Of a stretch of 45,258 nucleotides of DNA, positions 1-7,623 are shown piece by piece; position 1 is the stretch's first letter; every line of letters begins with the position of its first letter. The notes beneath the pieces are model-generated. The model worked only from the letters and a program-made list of their open reading frames with translations. It had not been told where the DNA came from and searched no databases. The translations under genes and the position numbers were made by a program. The stretch lies in the NCBI RefSeq assembly GCF_003350535.1, contig NZ_QQBB01000019.1, forward strand, positions 1 to 45,258, in the 5' to 3' direction. This DNA comes from Microvirga subterranea. GTDB lineage: Bacteria; Pseudomonadota; Alphaproteobacteria; Rhizobiales; Beijerinckiaceae.

Positions 1-81
1 GACCATGAAGTCATAGTTGTCGAGCTTGAACGTGTCGTTGTCGTAGGTGGTCGGCTGCCACTGCGATGCAGAGAATGTCAT
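1..81 (-). CDS. 5' end of an unknown gene (partial)
   Basis: The first 27 codons of a leftward gene that runs off the window. It starts at ATG 81-79 with a good Shine-Dalgarno (AAGGGG on the minus strand) about 8 bases upstream. The visible protein begins MTFSASQWQPTTYDNDTF and is rich in Asp, Asn, Thr and Tyr, with no signal peptide or domain to name. Such a start is seen in secreted or calcium-binding repeat proteins, but that is only an impression. It belongs to the host chromosome, left of the integrated element. Confidence 0.5.
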   Translation of the reverse strand, partial: MTFSASQWQPTTYDNDTFKLDNYDFMV

Positions 82-578
82 GCGTTTGCCCCTTCATGAA
101 CCCTCTCTGAATGGAGGGTATTGATGAAGTATAATTGCAGGTAATTCTGTCTTTTCGGCCTGTATGAAAGGACTGCTTTTAGGATTTTTTCTTTGTAGGC
201 CGAGGTGGGGTGCGTTCTTTCGATCTACGTCTTAAGAACAGGGATTCGAATACACATGGCCAAGTCGGCCTGTCTTGTGATATGAAGACAGATCCTTGCC
301 AATTCAGGCCATGTTGTTCGCATGCTTAAGGTCTGTGGTTAAACCTTGGCGTAAATCATAAGTAAATGTGGCGTCAGCTTGGCAATAGAGCGATGAAGAT
401 CATGGAAGCATATGGCCAAGATTAGAAAATACGCTTTCGGCCCCTATGATCGGGCGTGCTACCAGCGGCGATTCGCTTGCGACTACGTCAGGTGACGTAA
501 AGGCCAAAGTTCGCGCAGGTCCGTCAGGGCTTCTCTCCTGAAGGCGCGCAACGACATCACTTTTTGCGGATCGTCGGA
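82..578. other. Chromosomal intergenic flank, left of the element
   Basis: Nearly 500 bases with no convincing gene. Positions 100-400 are more AT-rich than the rest of the window and probably hold the promoter and leader of the leftward gene starting at 81. No open frame here has a plausible start or a recognisable product. The stretch ends at the left attachment core at 579. Confidence 0.5.
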
Positions 579-596
579 ATGGTGCCCCTGGCCGGG
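579..596. repeat. attL core (copy of tRNA-Leu 3' end)
   Basis: An 18-bp sequence, ATGGTGCCCCTGGCCGGG, identical to 18139-18156. Read on the minus strand it is the last part of the tRNA-Leu T arm and acceptor stem plus the encoded CCA. The rest of the tRNA is absent here, as expected for the displaced end after insertion into a tRNA 3' end. Confidence 0.85.
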
Positions 597-631
597 GCAG
601 GTCAAACGAGAAAAAACAACAACTTACGGAC

Positions 632-641
632 AGTGGGACAG
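632..641 (+). promoter_or_regulatory. Putative integrase arm site, left end (inner strand +)
   Basis: AGTGGGACAG, 35 bases inside the left core. The same motif recurs inverted at 681-690 and twice near the right core (18057-18066 and 18086-18095). Tyrosine integrases with an N-terminal arm-binding domain bind short repeats placed like this. That it is bound by this integrase is inferred. Confidence 0.5.
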
Positions 642-680
642 TCCAAATCTCCCACACGGTTCAAAGGCTTTTTGGCACGG

Positions 681-690
681 TTGTCCCACC
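681..690 (-). promoter_or_regulatory. Putative integrase arm site, left end (inverted copy)
   Basis: TTGTCCCACC, the reverse complement of GGTGGGACAA. It lies 84 bases inside the left core and is opposite in orientation to the copy at 632. No gene is apparent from 597 to 878, which fits an attachment-arm region. Confidence 0.5.
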
Positions 691-878
691 GTCGGATCCT
701 CTAGTGGGCCCCCAAAAGAAAACCGCCGCACCGGCTGGACCCCGGAACGGCGGCGAAAAACCCCGGAAGCAAGATAGAACTTCCAAGGCCGAACATAGGG
801 CCAAGGCTCCCCATCTGGCAAGTCTCATCCCGATTTGGAGTGACGACCGGCGCCACTTCCAAGGCTGGGAGGTGGCTT

Positions 879-1112
879 ATGGCTAATCATATCAGCCACG
901 GCACACCGGCCGCCTATCGGGAGTTCATCGCGGAAAGCCTGTCCATGGCACGGATCCAGGCCGAGCTCGGGGCGACCTACGCCGAGATCGGAGACGACGC
1001 CGGGCTCGAATATGCCATCCGGCGCATGGTGGCCTACACCCGCGCCGCCCTTGGCACCCTCAAAGACCTGAAAACCGAAAAGCATGGAGGGGCCGATGAA
1101 CGCGCCGCTTAA
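879..1112 (+). CDS. Small protein of unknown function upstream of the Rep-like ATPase
   Basis: A 77-residue protein. The start at ATG 879 was chosen because a strong Shine-Dalgarno (GGGAGGTGG, 867-875) lies just before it; the longer frame from 840 has none. The sequence is mostly helical with no named domain (AAYREFIAESLSMARIQAEL near the N-terminus). It overlaps the start of the RepA-like gene by 17 bases, so the two are translated together and probably act together, for example in replication of the excised element. No family was recognised. Confidence 0.65.
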   Translation: MANHISHGTPAAYREFIAESLSMARIQAELGATYAEIGDDAGLEYAIRRMVAYTRAALGTLKDLKTEKHGGADERAA

Positions 1113-2211
1113 GGACGACCCCTTCGCCGATATCGACCTCGGCCCTGTGGAGGTGGACGATTGGGCGCCAAGGCAAGCCGAAAAGCCTGCCAGGGTCCGA
1201 TTTTCTTCCGCTTATCGGTTGCGGCAGAAGGAATTCGAACCGATCAAATACGTGGTGCCTGGCTACATTGCCGAGGGGTGCACGTTGCTGGCGGGCCGTC
1301 CGAAGCTGGGCAAGAGCTGGCTGGTGCTCGAGATGGGCTTGGCGGTGGCCATGGGCGAGTCCTGCCTCGGCGGTGTCCTATGCGAACAAGGTGACGTTTT
1401 GTATCTCGCGCTCGAAGACAACGAGCGCCGGCTGCAAAAGCGCATGGACAAGGTTCTAGGCCCGCTCGCTGATTGGCCTGAGAACTTCCACTATGCCACC
1501 GAATGTCCGCGGGCGAATGAGGGCGGGATTGATGCAATCCGGGATTGGATCAGGAGCGTCCGGTATCCACGCCTCATCATCGTGGATGTGCTGGCCATGT
1601 TCAAACCGGCCCGTGGCGACAAGGAGAACCTGTACGAGGCCGACTACCACGCCATCAAAGGCTTGCAGGCGCTGGCCTCCGAATACCGTGTCGCAATCGT
1701 CGTGGTCCATCACACCCGCAAAGGCGGCAGCGATGTGGACCCCTTCGAGAAGGTGAGCGGCACTCTAGGGCTCTCCGGCGCGGCGGACACGACCATTGTT
1801 CTCGACCGGGACAGCAATGGGGCCACCATCTACGGGCGAGGCCGCGACATCGAGGAAATCGAGAGCGCAGTCGAGTTCAACAAGGGCGACTGTCGCTGGT
1901 TCGTCCTTGGGCAGGCATCCGAGGTGCGGCGGACCGACGAGCGGTCCGCCATCCTTGCGACGCTCCATGATGCTGATGAGCCTATGGGTCCGCGCGAGAT
2001 CTCCATCGCAACGAGTGCCGATCGGAACAACATCGATCAGCTGCTCTACAAGATGATGAAGGCTGGAGAGGTGCTTAAGGCAAAGCGCGGTCGGTACATC
2101 CATCCTGACAGGGCCGATCTTATCGAGACCCAGACGTCTCCCCCCAATAAGAACGATAAGAAGATAAGGAATGGAGAGGATGGCGCGGTGGAGGGCAGGG
2201 TGGATGACTAG
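1096..2211 (+). CDS. RepA-like RecA-fold ATPase/helicase (AAA_25 type)
   Basis: A 371-residue replication ATPase in the position where satellites carry their rep or primase gene. The Walker A loop is GRPKLGKS (residues 67-74), Walker B is RLIIVDVL (159-166), and a sensor-type HHT follows (205-207) with the GSDVDPFEKVSGT stretch typical of RepA/KaiC-like hexameric helicases. The C-terminal third (from about residue 270) looks like a winged helix followed by a charged tail. ATG 1096 is preferred over 1084 because GGAGGGG lies just upstream of it. No primase domain is visible, so it is probably a helicase or origin-loading protein. An iteron-like repeat cluster begins inside its 3' end. Confidence 0.8.
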   Translation: MNAPLKDDPFADIDLGPVEVDDWAPRQAEKPARVRFSSAYRLRQKEFEPIKYVVPGYIAEGCTLLAGRPKLGKSWLVLEMGLAVAMGESCLGGVLCEQGDVLYLALEDNERRLQKRMDKVLGPLADWPENFHYATECPRANEGGIDAIRDWIRSVRYPRLIIVDVLAMFKPARGDKENLYEADYHAIKGLQALASEYRVAIVVVHHTRKGGSDVDPFEKVSGTLGLSGAADTTIVLDRDSNGATIYGRGRDIEEIESAVEFNKGDCRWFVLGQASEVRRTDERSAILATLHDADEPMGPREISIATSADRNNIDQLLYKMMKAGEVLKAKRGRYIHPDRADLIETQTSPPNKNDKKIRNGEDGAVEGRVDD

Positions 2212-2243
2212 CTCTCGATCTTACTTTCTTACCGATCTTATCG
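2115..2243. repeat. Iteron-like cluster, candidate replication origin
   Basis: CGATCTTATCG occurs exactly at 2115-2125 and 2233-2243. CGATCTTAC follows the same pattern at 2216-2224, and GATAAG, the inverted core, occurs at 2155-2160 and 2163-2168. Five related CTTATC/GATAAG units in 130 bases, AT-rich against the surroundings, lie at the end of the Rep-like gene. Rep-adjacent iterons are the usual origins of such elements; the role here is inferred. Confidence 0.4.
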
Positions 2244-2338
2244 GGGCATACGCGCGCGAGATCAGAAACGGCTCAGATGGCGAACAGAGCAAGACTGCTT
2301 CGCGTGCTTCGCAAATCCTAATCAGTGAGGAGTAGACC

Positions 2339-2734
2339 ATGAACCCCATCAACTCTGTCACCATCACTGGCCTGACACGTGTTCCTCAGCCCAAGCCAGG
2401 GAGGAATGGCTATACGATCCTGGCCTACTTCTCCGCCGAGGCTAACGGCTTCAGCCTCCAGGGCTGCGCCTTTGTGAGGACACCACGCCAAGGACTGACC
2501 GTGTGGCCGCCAAAGCTGGAAGGGCTGGATACGCGTCGCTCCCTCACCATCACCAATGACCAACTGCGCCAGGCAATGGTGCGTCAGGCACAAGCTGCCT
2601 ACAGAGCGTTAGGCGGTAGTGATGGTGAATGGATCAGAGATGACGACGAGGACATGCCGGCACCAAGCCGCACGGATGTCGTGATCGAGGAGGATGCCGG
2701 CCTCCAGCGATACCTCTTGAACTGTCGCCCCTAG
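2339..2734 (+). CDS. Unknown 131-residue protein downstream of Rep (possible SpoVG-like fold)
   Basis: A 131-residue protein with ATG 2339 preceded by GTGAGGAG. The N-terminal 70 residues read like a small beta-rich domain (ILAYFSAEANGF, then LQGCAFVRT, then GLTVWPPKL). This pattern recalls SpoVG-like nucleic-acid-binding folds, but the match is by eye and weak. The C-terminal half is helical and then very acidic (DDDEDMPAP). It follows the Rep-like gene by 127 bases on the same strand and is likely part of the replication or early module. Confidence 0.6.
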   Translation: MNPINSVTITGLTRVPQPKPGRNGYTILAYFSAEANGFSLQGCAFVRTPRQGLTVWPPKLEGLDTRRSLTITNDQLRQAMVRQAQAAYRALGGSDGEWIRDDDEDMPAPSRTDVVIEEDAGLQRYLLNCRP

Positions 2735-2777
2735 GTTGTGCTAAGCTTGGCTATCCTCGCCTAACAAGGGAATACAA

Positions 2778-2987
2778 ATGACCGATACGACAAAGATCCA
2801 AGGACCAATCGAGATCAAGGACAACTCGAAAGAACGTGTCGCGTTTGATCTGTTGGCACTCATCCAACATGAAGACACTGCGCGACAAGACGAACTGCTG
2901 GAACTCTATGCGCGATGCCTTACCACGGTGCAAGTTCCACACCTTGGTCTTGAGGTGATCAAAAAGCGAGTGAAGGGCGGTTCGTAG
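2778..2987 (+). CDS. Small unknown protein
   Basis: A 69-residue, probably helical protein starting at ATG 2778, 43 bases after the previous gene, with only a weak ribosome site (AAGGGAA). The middle (FDLLALIQHEDTARQDELLE) looks amphipathic, with no HTH or metal motif. Codon use resembles its neighbours, and nothing on either strand is a better gene. It ends 53 bases before the stop of a convergent gene. Function unknown. Confidence 0.5.
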   Translation: MTDTTKIQGPIEIKDNSKERVAFDLLALIQHEDTARQDELLELYARCLTTVQVPHLGLEVIKKRVKGGS

Positions 2988-3040
2988 CCTGAACGGCAGG
3001 GAGGGTCGGCGCGCTGCTGCCCTCCCTGGGGCGGGTCAGA

Positions 3041-3679
3041 TCATGCTGGCAGCCTCAGTTTCGAAACAAGCTGCCGGAGTTCATGGGTGAGATCACGGAG
3101 TTCGCGTTCCAGTTTTTCCTGTTTGGCAAACGTGTCTCTGGCATGCTGCTGAACCTTTACAAGGATCGCAGCAGTGCGTTCTACAGTCTCACGCTGAGTG
3201 TCCTGTAAAAGGCCGATTGCGCTCGTCATGGCTTGGATATCTTGGGTGAGTTGAGGGCCAAGAATGACGGCATCCTCGCCAAACACCTTTTTCGCGCGCT
3301 CCCGATCCTCGGGGTGGTGCTCCAATAGGGCAGAGTGTCCTCCTGCGGCAGTCAGCCTGAACCGCACATCCTGATAGCGAATGCGATCGCAAGTTGTCTT
3401 AAAGCTTTTCCGTGCACTGTCGGCTGACTTCTCTTCTACGACTTCAATATCCTCGTCATCTGGGTACAGGCGGAAGTAAGGCTTCGTCTCAGAGCCGCCT
3501 ATCATGATGGTGACACCTTCCCTATCAACCCTACGGATTAGTTCAGGAAGTGCCTCTCGCGCCGGTGTTAACTTGTAGAACAGAGACTTCTTCCTTTTCG
3601 GAGGGCTCTTCTTAGGAGCCTTCTTATTGGCAAGGAGCTTTGAACCAGTGGGAGTCTTTCGCGGGGCCATAACAGTCAT
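3041..3679 (-). CDS. Lys-rich tailed protein with a Phd-like patch and coiled coil; unknown function
   Basis: A leftward 212-residue protein set between the early genes and the head operon. Residues 1-32 are very basic (KKAPKKSPPKRKK), which suggests nucleic-acid binding. Residues 35-70 (LTPAREALPELIRRV, then GVTIMI) resemble the start of Phd/YefM-type antitoxins, but no toxin gene is adjacent. Residues 150-210 form a long heptad-like helix, probably a coiled coil. The start could also be ATG 3670. It is divergent from the portal gene across a 250-base control region, so it may regulate the head operon; that is only an inference from position. Confidence 0.6.
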   Translation of the reverse strand: MTVMAPRKTPTGSKLLANKKAPKKSPPKRKKSLFYKLTPAREALPELIRRVDREGVTIMIGGSETKPYFRLYPDDEDIEVVEEKSADSARKSFKTTCDRIRYQDVRFRLTAAGGHSALLEHHPEDRERAKKVFGEDAVILGPQLTQDIQAMTSAIGLLQDTQRETVERTAAILVKVQQHARDTFAKQEKLERELRDLTHELRQLVSKLRLPA

Positions 3680-3843
3680 CCAATTTGAGTCTCATTCGTA
3701 CGAAGTACAAAATGAGTCCAATATTGCACGTTCGTCAAGCCCCCGGTCTTGGCAGACTTTGCTCCGCAGCAGCGGACCGCGCCCCCCTCCTTTCCGCGGG
3801 ACACACTGGAAATTGAGCAGTTCTGGGGAAAGACTTTCGGCGC

Positions 3844-3866
3844 TGTCCTAAGTTGTCCGTAGTTTA
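3844..3866 (+). promoter_or_regulatory. Tandem direct-repeat site ahead of the head operon
   Basis: TGTCCTAAGT followed directly by TGTCCGTAGT and then TTA. A near copy (21 of 23 bases) lies at 15642-15664 ahead of the regulator operon. Two 10-bp repeats in phase put both half-sites on one face of the helix, the usual pattern for an activator that binds direct repeats. It lies 64 bases before the portal ATG, just upstream of a candidate promoter. Confidence 0.55.
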
Positions 3867-3880
3867 TGCGCCTAAACCCT

Positions 3881-3908
3881 TCTTAGGTAAGGCTTTCAGG
3901 CACATAAT
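3881..3908 (+). promoter_or_regulatory. Candidate weak promoter of the head operon
   Basis: CATAAT at 3903-3908 is a fair -10 element, 17 bases after a poor -35 (TCTTAG, 3881-3886). The tandem repeat at 3844-3866 would then sit about 50-70 bases upstream of the start point, the place where an activator rescues a promoter with a weak -35. No sharper promoter is seen in 3680-3929. Confidence 0.3.
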
Positions 3909-3929
3909 CTCTCTAGTTTCGGAGAGTTT

Positions 3930-5138
3930 ATGTTCCACTGGCGCCGCAAGAAGACTGACGAGCAGGAGCAAAAGAATTGGACGCTTGCCGCGCCCGGTGA
4001 AGAACTCCTGGCCCTATTCGGGGCATTGCCTGGAACAGCTTCCGGCATTTCTGTCTCAGCCGAGAGCGCCCTTCGGGTGCCGGCTGTTGCCTGTGCCGTC
4101 CGCGTGATTGCCGAGGCGGTCGCGCAGCTCCCCCTGATCACCTACCAGCGCGGCGAAGATGGCTCGAAGGCACGGGCCACCGCACACCCGGCCTACGCCC
4201 TTCTGCACGACGACGCCAACGAATGGCAGAGCGCCTATGACCTGAAGCTCCAGCTTCAGACGGACGCCCTCCTGCACGGCAATGGCTACGGGTTCGTGAA
4301 CCGCGTCGGCGGCACCGTCCGCGAGATCATCCGCCTGGCGCCGACTGCCGTCTCCATCAACACCGAGACCGGGGCGCCCCGCTATGCCCTCACTGAGGGC
4401 AAGAGCCAGCGGGTGTTCATGCCCGACCAGATCATTCACATTCACGGCCTTTCGACGGACGGCTTTATCGGCAAGAGCCCGGTACGACTCGCAGCCGAGG
4501 CCATTGGCATCGCCATCGCGCAGGAGCGGCATGCAGCCCGTCTCCTCGGCAACGGCGGCCGGCCCAGCGGCGTCCTGAAGCTGGCCGGAAAGCTTTCGAA
4601 AGACGCAGTTGCCCGCATCCGGGCCGCCTGGAACAACGCCCATTCCGGCGACAATGCAGGCGGCACGGCTGTCCTCGAGGAGGACATGAGCTTTGAGCCT
4701 CTGAGCTTCAATTCGGTCGACATGCAGTTCCTGGAGCTCAACAAGTTCCAGATCGAGCAGATTGCCCGCATCTTCCGCGTCCCGCCGCACCTCCTGATGG
4801 AGCTTGGACGCGCCACCTGGTCGAACTCGGAAGAGATGGGCCGCGTCTTTCTCACCTACACGCTCATGCCCTGGCTGAAGCAGTGGGAGGGAGCCCTTCG
4901 CCGCGCCGTCTTCACGAAGGACGAGCGGCAGAAGTTCTTTGCCGAGTTCCTGGTGGACGATTTCCAGCGCGCCGATCTCGCAGCCCGCGCCAGCGCCTAT
5001 CAGCAGCTCATCGCATCCCGGGTGATCAACCCGAACGAGGCCCGCGCCATGGAGAATCGTCCGCCCTACGAAGGCGGCGACGAGTTCATCAACCCGAACG
5101 TCCAGGCCGCCTCGGACACAACTTCTGAGGAGCCTTAG
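3930..5138 (+). CDS. Phage portal protein (HK97 type)
   Basis: A 402-residue portal of the Phage_portal (HK97) family, which forms the dodecameric ring at the head vertex through which DNA enters. The usual signatures are present: VPAVACAVRVIAEAVAQLPL (from about 50), the loop LLHDDANEWQSAYDL, the FHIHGL-like segment (IHIHGLSTDGFIGKSP), and the C-terminal RVPPHLLMELGRATWSN. ATG 3930 follows GGAGAG. It is the first gene of a nine-gene run with gaps of a few bases or overlaps, so one operon is likely. Length is normal for the family. Confidence 0.95.
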   Translation: MFHWRRKKTDEQEQKNWTLAAPGEELLALFGALPGTASGISVSAESALRVPAVACAVRVIAEAVAQLPLITYQRGEDGSKARATAHPAYALLHDDANEWQSAYDLKLQLQTDALLHGNGYGFVNRVGGTVREIIRLAPTAVSINTETGAPRYALTEGKSQRVFMPDQIIHIHGLSTDGFIGKSPVRLAAEAIGIAIAQERHAARLLGNGGRPSGVLKLAGKLSKDAVARIRAAWNNAHSGDNAGGTAVLEEDMSFEPLSFNSVDMQFLELNKFQIEQIARIFRVPPHLLMELGRATWSNSEEMGRVFLTYTLMPWLKQWEGALRRAVFTKDERQKFFAEFLVDDFQRADLAARASAYQQLIASRVINPNEARAMENRPPYEGGDEFINPNVQAASDTTSEEP

Positions 5139-5140
5139 GA

Positions 5141-5680
5141 ATGAAGATCGAAAGCGGTTTCACGCTTGAACTCGACACGAAGGCTGTCTCGGACGGTGGC
5201 GAATTCGAGGGCTATGCCAGCGTGTGGGGCAAGGTGGATCTCGGCCGCGATGTCGTGCGCAAGGGAGCCTTCACGAAGTCCCTCCAGGCCCGCCCGGCGA
5301 ACAAGGTGAAGATGCTCCGGCAGCACTTCATGGATGAGCCGATCGGCGTGTGGACAGCCATCTCCGAGGACAGCCGCGGCCTGCACGTGAAGGGCCGCCT
5401 GATCCGGGACACAACGAAGGGCGCCGAGACCTATGCGCTGATGAAGGAAGGGGCCTTGGACGGCCTCTCCATCGGCTACCGCGCCCTCAAAGACACGATC
5501 GATCGCCAGAAGGGCCTTCGATACCTCGATGAAGTGGATCTGCGAGAGATCTCCATCGTGACCTTCCCCATGCTCCCCGATGCGACCGTTTCGGCCGTCA
5601 AGGGCGAGCACGATCCCGAGCGGGCGCGATCCATCGTTGCCGCTCTCAACCGCGCCACGGCGGCGCTCCGCTCTCTGTGA
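5141..5680 (+). CDS. HK97-family prohead (capsid maturation) protease
   Basis: A 179-residue serine protease of the Peptidase_U35/HK97 gp4 family that trims the capsid protein and itself during head maturation. The visible catalytic set is His62 in RQHFMDEPIGVW, Ser110 in LDGLSIGY, and an acidic partner in LREISIVTFPMLPDA (around 136). It starts 2 bases after the portal stop and is followed by the capsid gene 7 bases later. The short length is normal where the scaffold is part of the capsid protein rather than the protease. Confidence 0.95.
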   Translation: MKIESGFTLELDTKAVSDGGEFEGYASVWGKVDLGRDVVRKGAFTKSLQARPANKVKMLRQHFMDEPIGVWTAISEDSRGLHVKGRLIRDTTKGAETYALMKEGALDGLSIGYRALKDTIDRQKGLRYLDEVDLREISIVTFPMLPDATVSAVKGEHDPERARSIVAALNRATAALRSL

Positions 5681-5687
5681 GGAACAC

Positions 5688-6851
5688 ATGAAGCACTTCT
5701 CTACCCGAGCGCTCGAAACCAAGAGCGCAGCCCTTGAGATCAAGGAAGAGGGCGGTCCGGACGACGTTCCGGCCGCCATCGCAGCCCTGCAAGCCACCTT
5801 CGAGGAGAAGATGGCCGGTCTGCAGAACGAGGTGAAGGCCGCGAAGGACCGCGCCGACGAACTGGAGACGAAGCTCAATCGCCCGGGCACCGGATCGACC
5901 AAGACGGATGACGATCAGGAGCGCAAGGCCTTCGAGTCCTTCCTCCGTCGCGGCATCGAGCGCATGCCGGCCGACGAGGTGAAGACCCTCACTGTCGCCA
6001 ACGATCCATCCGCCGGCTACCTCGCTCCGGAGACGATCGGCGCCGAGCTCTTCAAGGACATGGTGGAGTTCTCGCCCATCCGGAACTATGCCCGCGTGGT
6101 GCAGATCACCGGCCCCGAGATCCGCTATCCGCGGCGCGTCTCCGGCACGACGGCCTATTGGGTGGACGAGATCGAGGACCGCACGGCCTCCGAGCCTGTC
6201 TTCGACCAGATGAGCCTCACGCCCTGGGAACTGGCGACCTTCACGGAAGTGTCGAACCAGCTCCTGGAGGACAATGCCTACAATCTCGAGGAAGAGCTCC
6301 GTCTCGATTACGCCGAGTCCTTTGGCAAGAAAGAGGGCGCCGCCTTCGTCGCCGGCACGGGCACCAAGCAGCCGCGGGGCATCCTCACGGCGACGGGTAT
6401 TCCGGAGATCATCACCGGGAAGGCCGATGGCTTTGCGGCCACGGACCCGGCTGATGCCATCGTGAAGGCCTACTACGCCCTGCCGTCTGCCTATGCGCAG
6501 CGTGGCGCCTGGCTGATGAACCGCAATACCATGGGCATCATGAGCCAGTGGAAGGACGGCCAGGGCCGCTATCTGCTGATGAACCCGGTCACTGAAGGCA
6601 CTCCGTCGACCCTCCTGGGCCGTCCGGTGATCGAGGCAGTGGACATGCCCGATGTCGCGGCGGGAGCCTTCCCGATCGTGTTCGGTGATTGGTCCGGCTA
6701 CCGCATCGTGGACCGCATTGGCCTCTCTGTCCTGCGCGATCCCTACACCCGCGCCCGCAACGGCATCACGACCTTCCACGCTCGCAAGCGTGTGGGCGGC
6801 GATGTCACCCATCCCGACCGCTTCGTGAAGGTGAAGGTGGCGGCCTCCTAA
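5688..6851 (+). CDS. Major capsid protein (HK97 fold)
   Basis: A 387-residue major capsid protein. The start at ATG 5688 was chosen because TGAGGA precedes it and it follows the protease stop; longer open frames overlap the protease. Residues 1 to about 95 are helical and charged (EEKMAGLQNEVKAAKDRADE), matching the delta scaffold domain that the protease removes. The shell domain follows (NDPSAGYLAPETIGAELFKD, then RYPRRVSGTTAYWVDE, with the usual LLGRPVIEAVDMPDV near the end). A complete, normal-length capsid protein implies that the element makes its own heads. Confidence 0.96.
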   Translation: MKHFSTRALETKSAALEIKEEGGPDDVPAAIAALQATFEEKMAGLQNEVKAAKDRADELETKLNRPGTGSTKTDDDQERKAFESFLRRGIERMPADEVKTLTVANDPSAGYLAPETIGAELFKDMVEFSPIRNYARVVQITGPEIRYPRRVSGTTAYWVDEIEDRTASEPVFDQMSLTPWELATFTEVSNQLLEDNAYNLEEELRLDYAESFGKKEGAAFVAGTGTKQPRGILTATGIPEIITGKADGFAATDPADAIVKAYYALPSAYAQRGAWLMNRNTMGIMSQWKDGQGRYLLMNPVTEGTPSTLLGRPVIEAVDMPDVAAGAFPIVFGDWSGYRIVDRIGLSVLRDPYTRARNGITTFHARKRVGGDVTHPDRFVKVKVAAS

Positions 6852-6880
6852 GGCCGCTTCCCCTCACAGGAGGACAGCCC

Positions 6881-7258
6881 ATGCGTGACAATCGCAGCAA
6901 CATCAAAGTGGTCCCTGTGATCGAGCCGGGTGTCTATTCCGGCAAGGCAGAGGGCAAGTCCGTCGACACGGCCGGCTATGACTCACTCACCTTCGCCATC
7001 TCCATGGTCGAGGGCGGCAGCTCCGGTGGCTTCGAGCTTGCTATGGAACATTCCGACGACGGTAAGGAATGGGAACTTGTCCGCCCTAACAACGTGCTGG
7101 GCGAGGCCGGCCTTGATGCCCCGTTCGGCTACACCGGAGGCACCACGGGGCATCGCCGCTATGTGCGCCTCTCCCTGGCGCCGAAGGGCAAGAGCACGAA
7201 GGGGACCGGTATCGCCGTGATGGCCATCCTCGGGCATCGGCGCGGGCCTAGTTCATGA
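6881..7258 (+). CDS. Beta-rich head accessory or decoration-like protein
   Basis: A 125-residue protein directly after the capsid gene, with a strong ribosome site (CAGGAGGACA) before ATG 6881. It is glycine-rich and beta-rich (GVYSGKAEGKSVDTAGYDSL; EHSDDGKEWELV), like the small sandwich proteins that often follow HK97 capsid genes. A role in stabilising or decorating the head is inferred from position and composition, not from a recognised family. Its stop overlaps the next start (ATGA, 7255-7258). Confidence 0.75.
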   Translation: MRDNRSNIKVVPVIEPGVYSGKAEGKSVDTAGYDSLTFAISMVEGGSSGGFELAMEHSDDGKEWELVRPNNVLGEAGLDAPFGYTGGTTGHRRYVRLSLAPKGKSTKGTGIAVMAILGHRRGPSS

Positions 7259-7623
7259 CGATGCGGGCGCCCCGGATTTGCAGTTGCGGCCACAAGATTG
7301 CTGCCGGGGGCGCTTGCCCTTGTCAGGCCGGGCGCGAACGGGAGAGGCAGCGCCGTGTCGACGCGCGCCGTCCCAGCGCTCGGGAACGGGGCTACAACAG
7401 CAAGTGGGAGCGAGAGAGCAAGGCCTTCCTCGCTCTTCCCGAGAACAGATTTTGCGCCTGCGGCTGCGGCAAGCCCGCCGACATGGTGGATCACAAGCAG
7501 GCTCATAAAGGCGACAAGCGGCTCTTCTGGAGCCGATCGAACTGGCAGCCCATGAACCGCCGCTGCAACAGCCGCAAGGCCGTCCTGACTGAGGGTGGCT
7601 TCGGCCGGAGGATTGAACCATGA
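7255..7623 (+). CDS. HNH endonuclease of the packaging module
   Basis: A 122-residue HNH nuclease. The C-terminal half carries CACGCGKPADMVDHKQAHKG and NWQPMNRRCNSRKA: a zinc-binding Cys set around an HNH core (DH, then N, then CNxxK). HNH proteins beside terminase genes in HK97-like phages work with TerL and the portal to cut cos ends. The N-terminus (RICSCGHKI; PCQAG) has further Cys pairs. Overlaps of 4 bases at both ends couple it to its neighbours. Its presence suggests cos rather than headful packaging. Confidence 0.9.
   Translation: MTMRAPRICSCGHKIAAGGACPCQAGRERERQRRVDARRPSARERGYNSKWERESKAFLALPENRFCACGCGKPADMVDHKQAHKGDKRLFWSRSNWQPMNRRCNSRKAVLTEGGFGRRIEP

Noticed and set aside
400..657. 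Minus-strand open frame of 85 codons across the left att core
   Set aside because: It crosses the attL site, has no ribosome site or recognisable product, and its codon use is unlike the neighbours.
779..865. CCAAGGC repeats (783, 801, 859) as replication iterons
   Set aside because: The seven-base unit is short and GC-rich, and it also occurs inside genes. The CGATCTTATCG cluster at 2115-2243 is a better origin candidate.
3041..3679. Toxin-antitoxin locus based on the Phd-like patch
   Set aside because: No adjacent Doc- or RelE-like gene, and the coiled-coil tail is unlike Phd. Kept as unknown.
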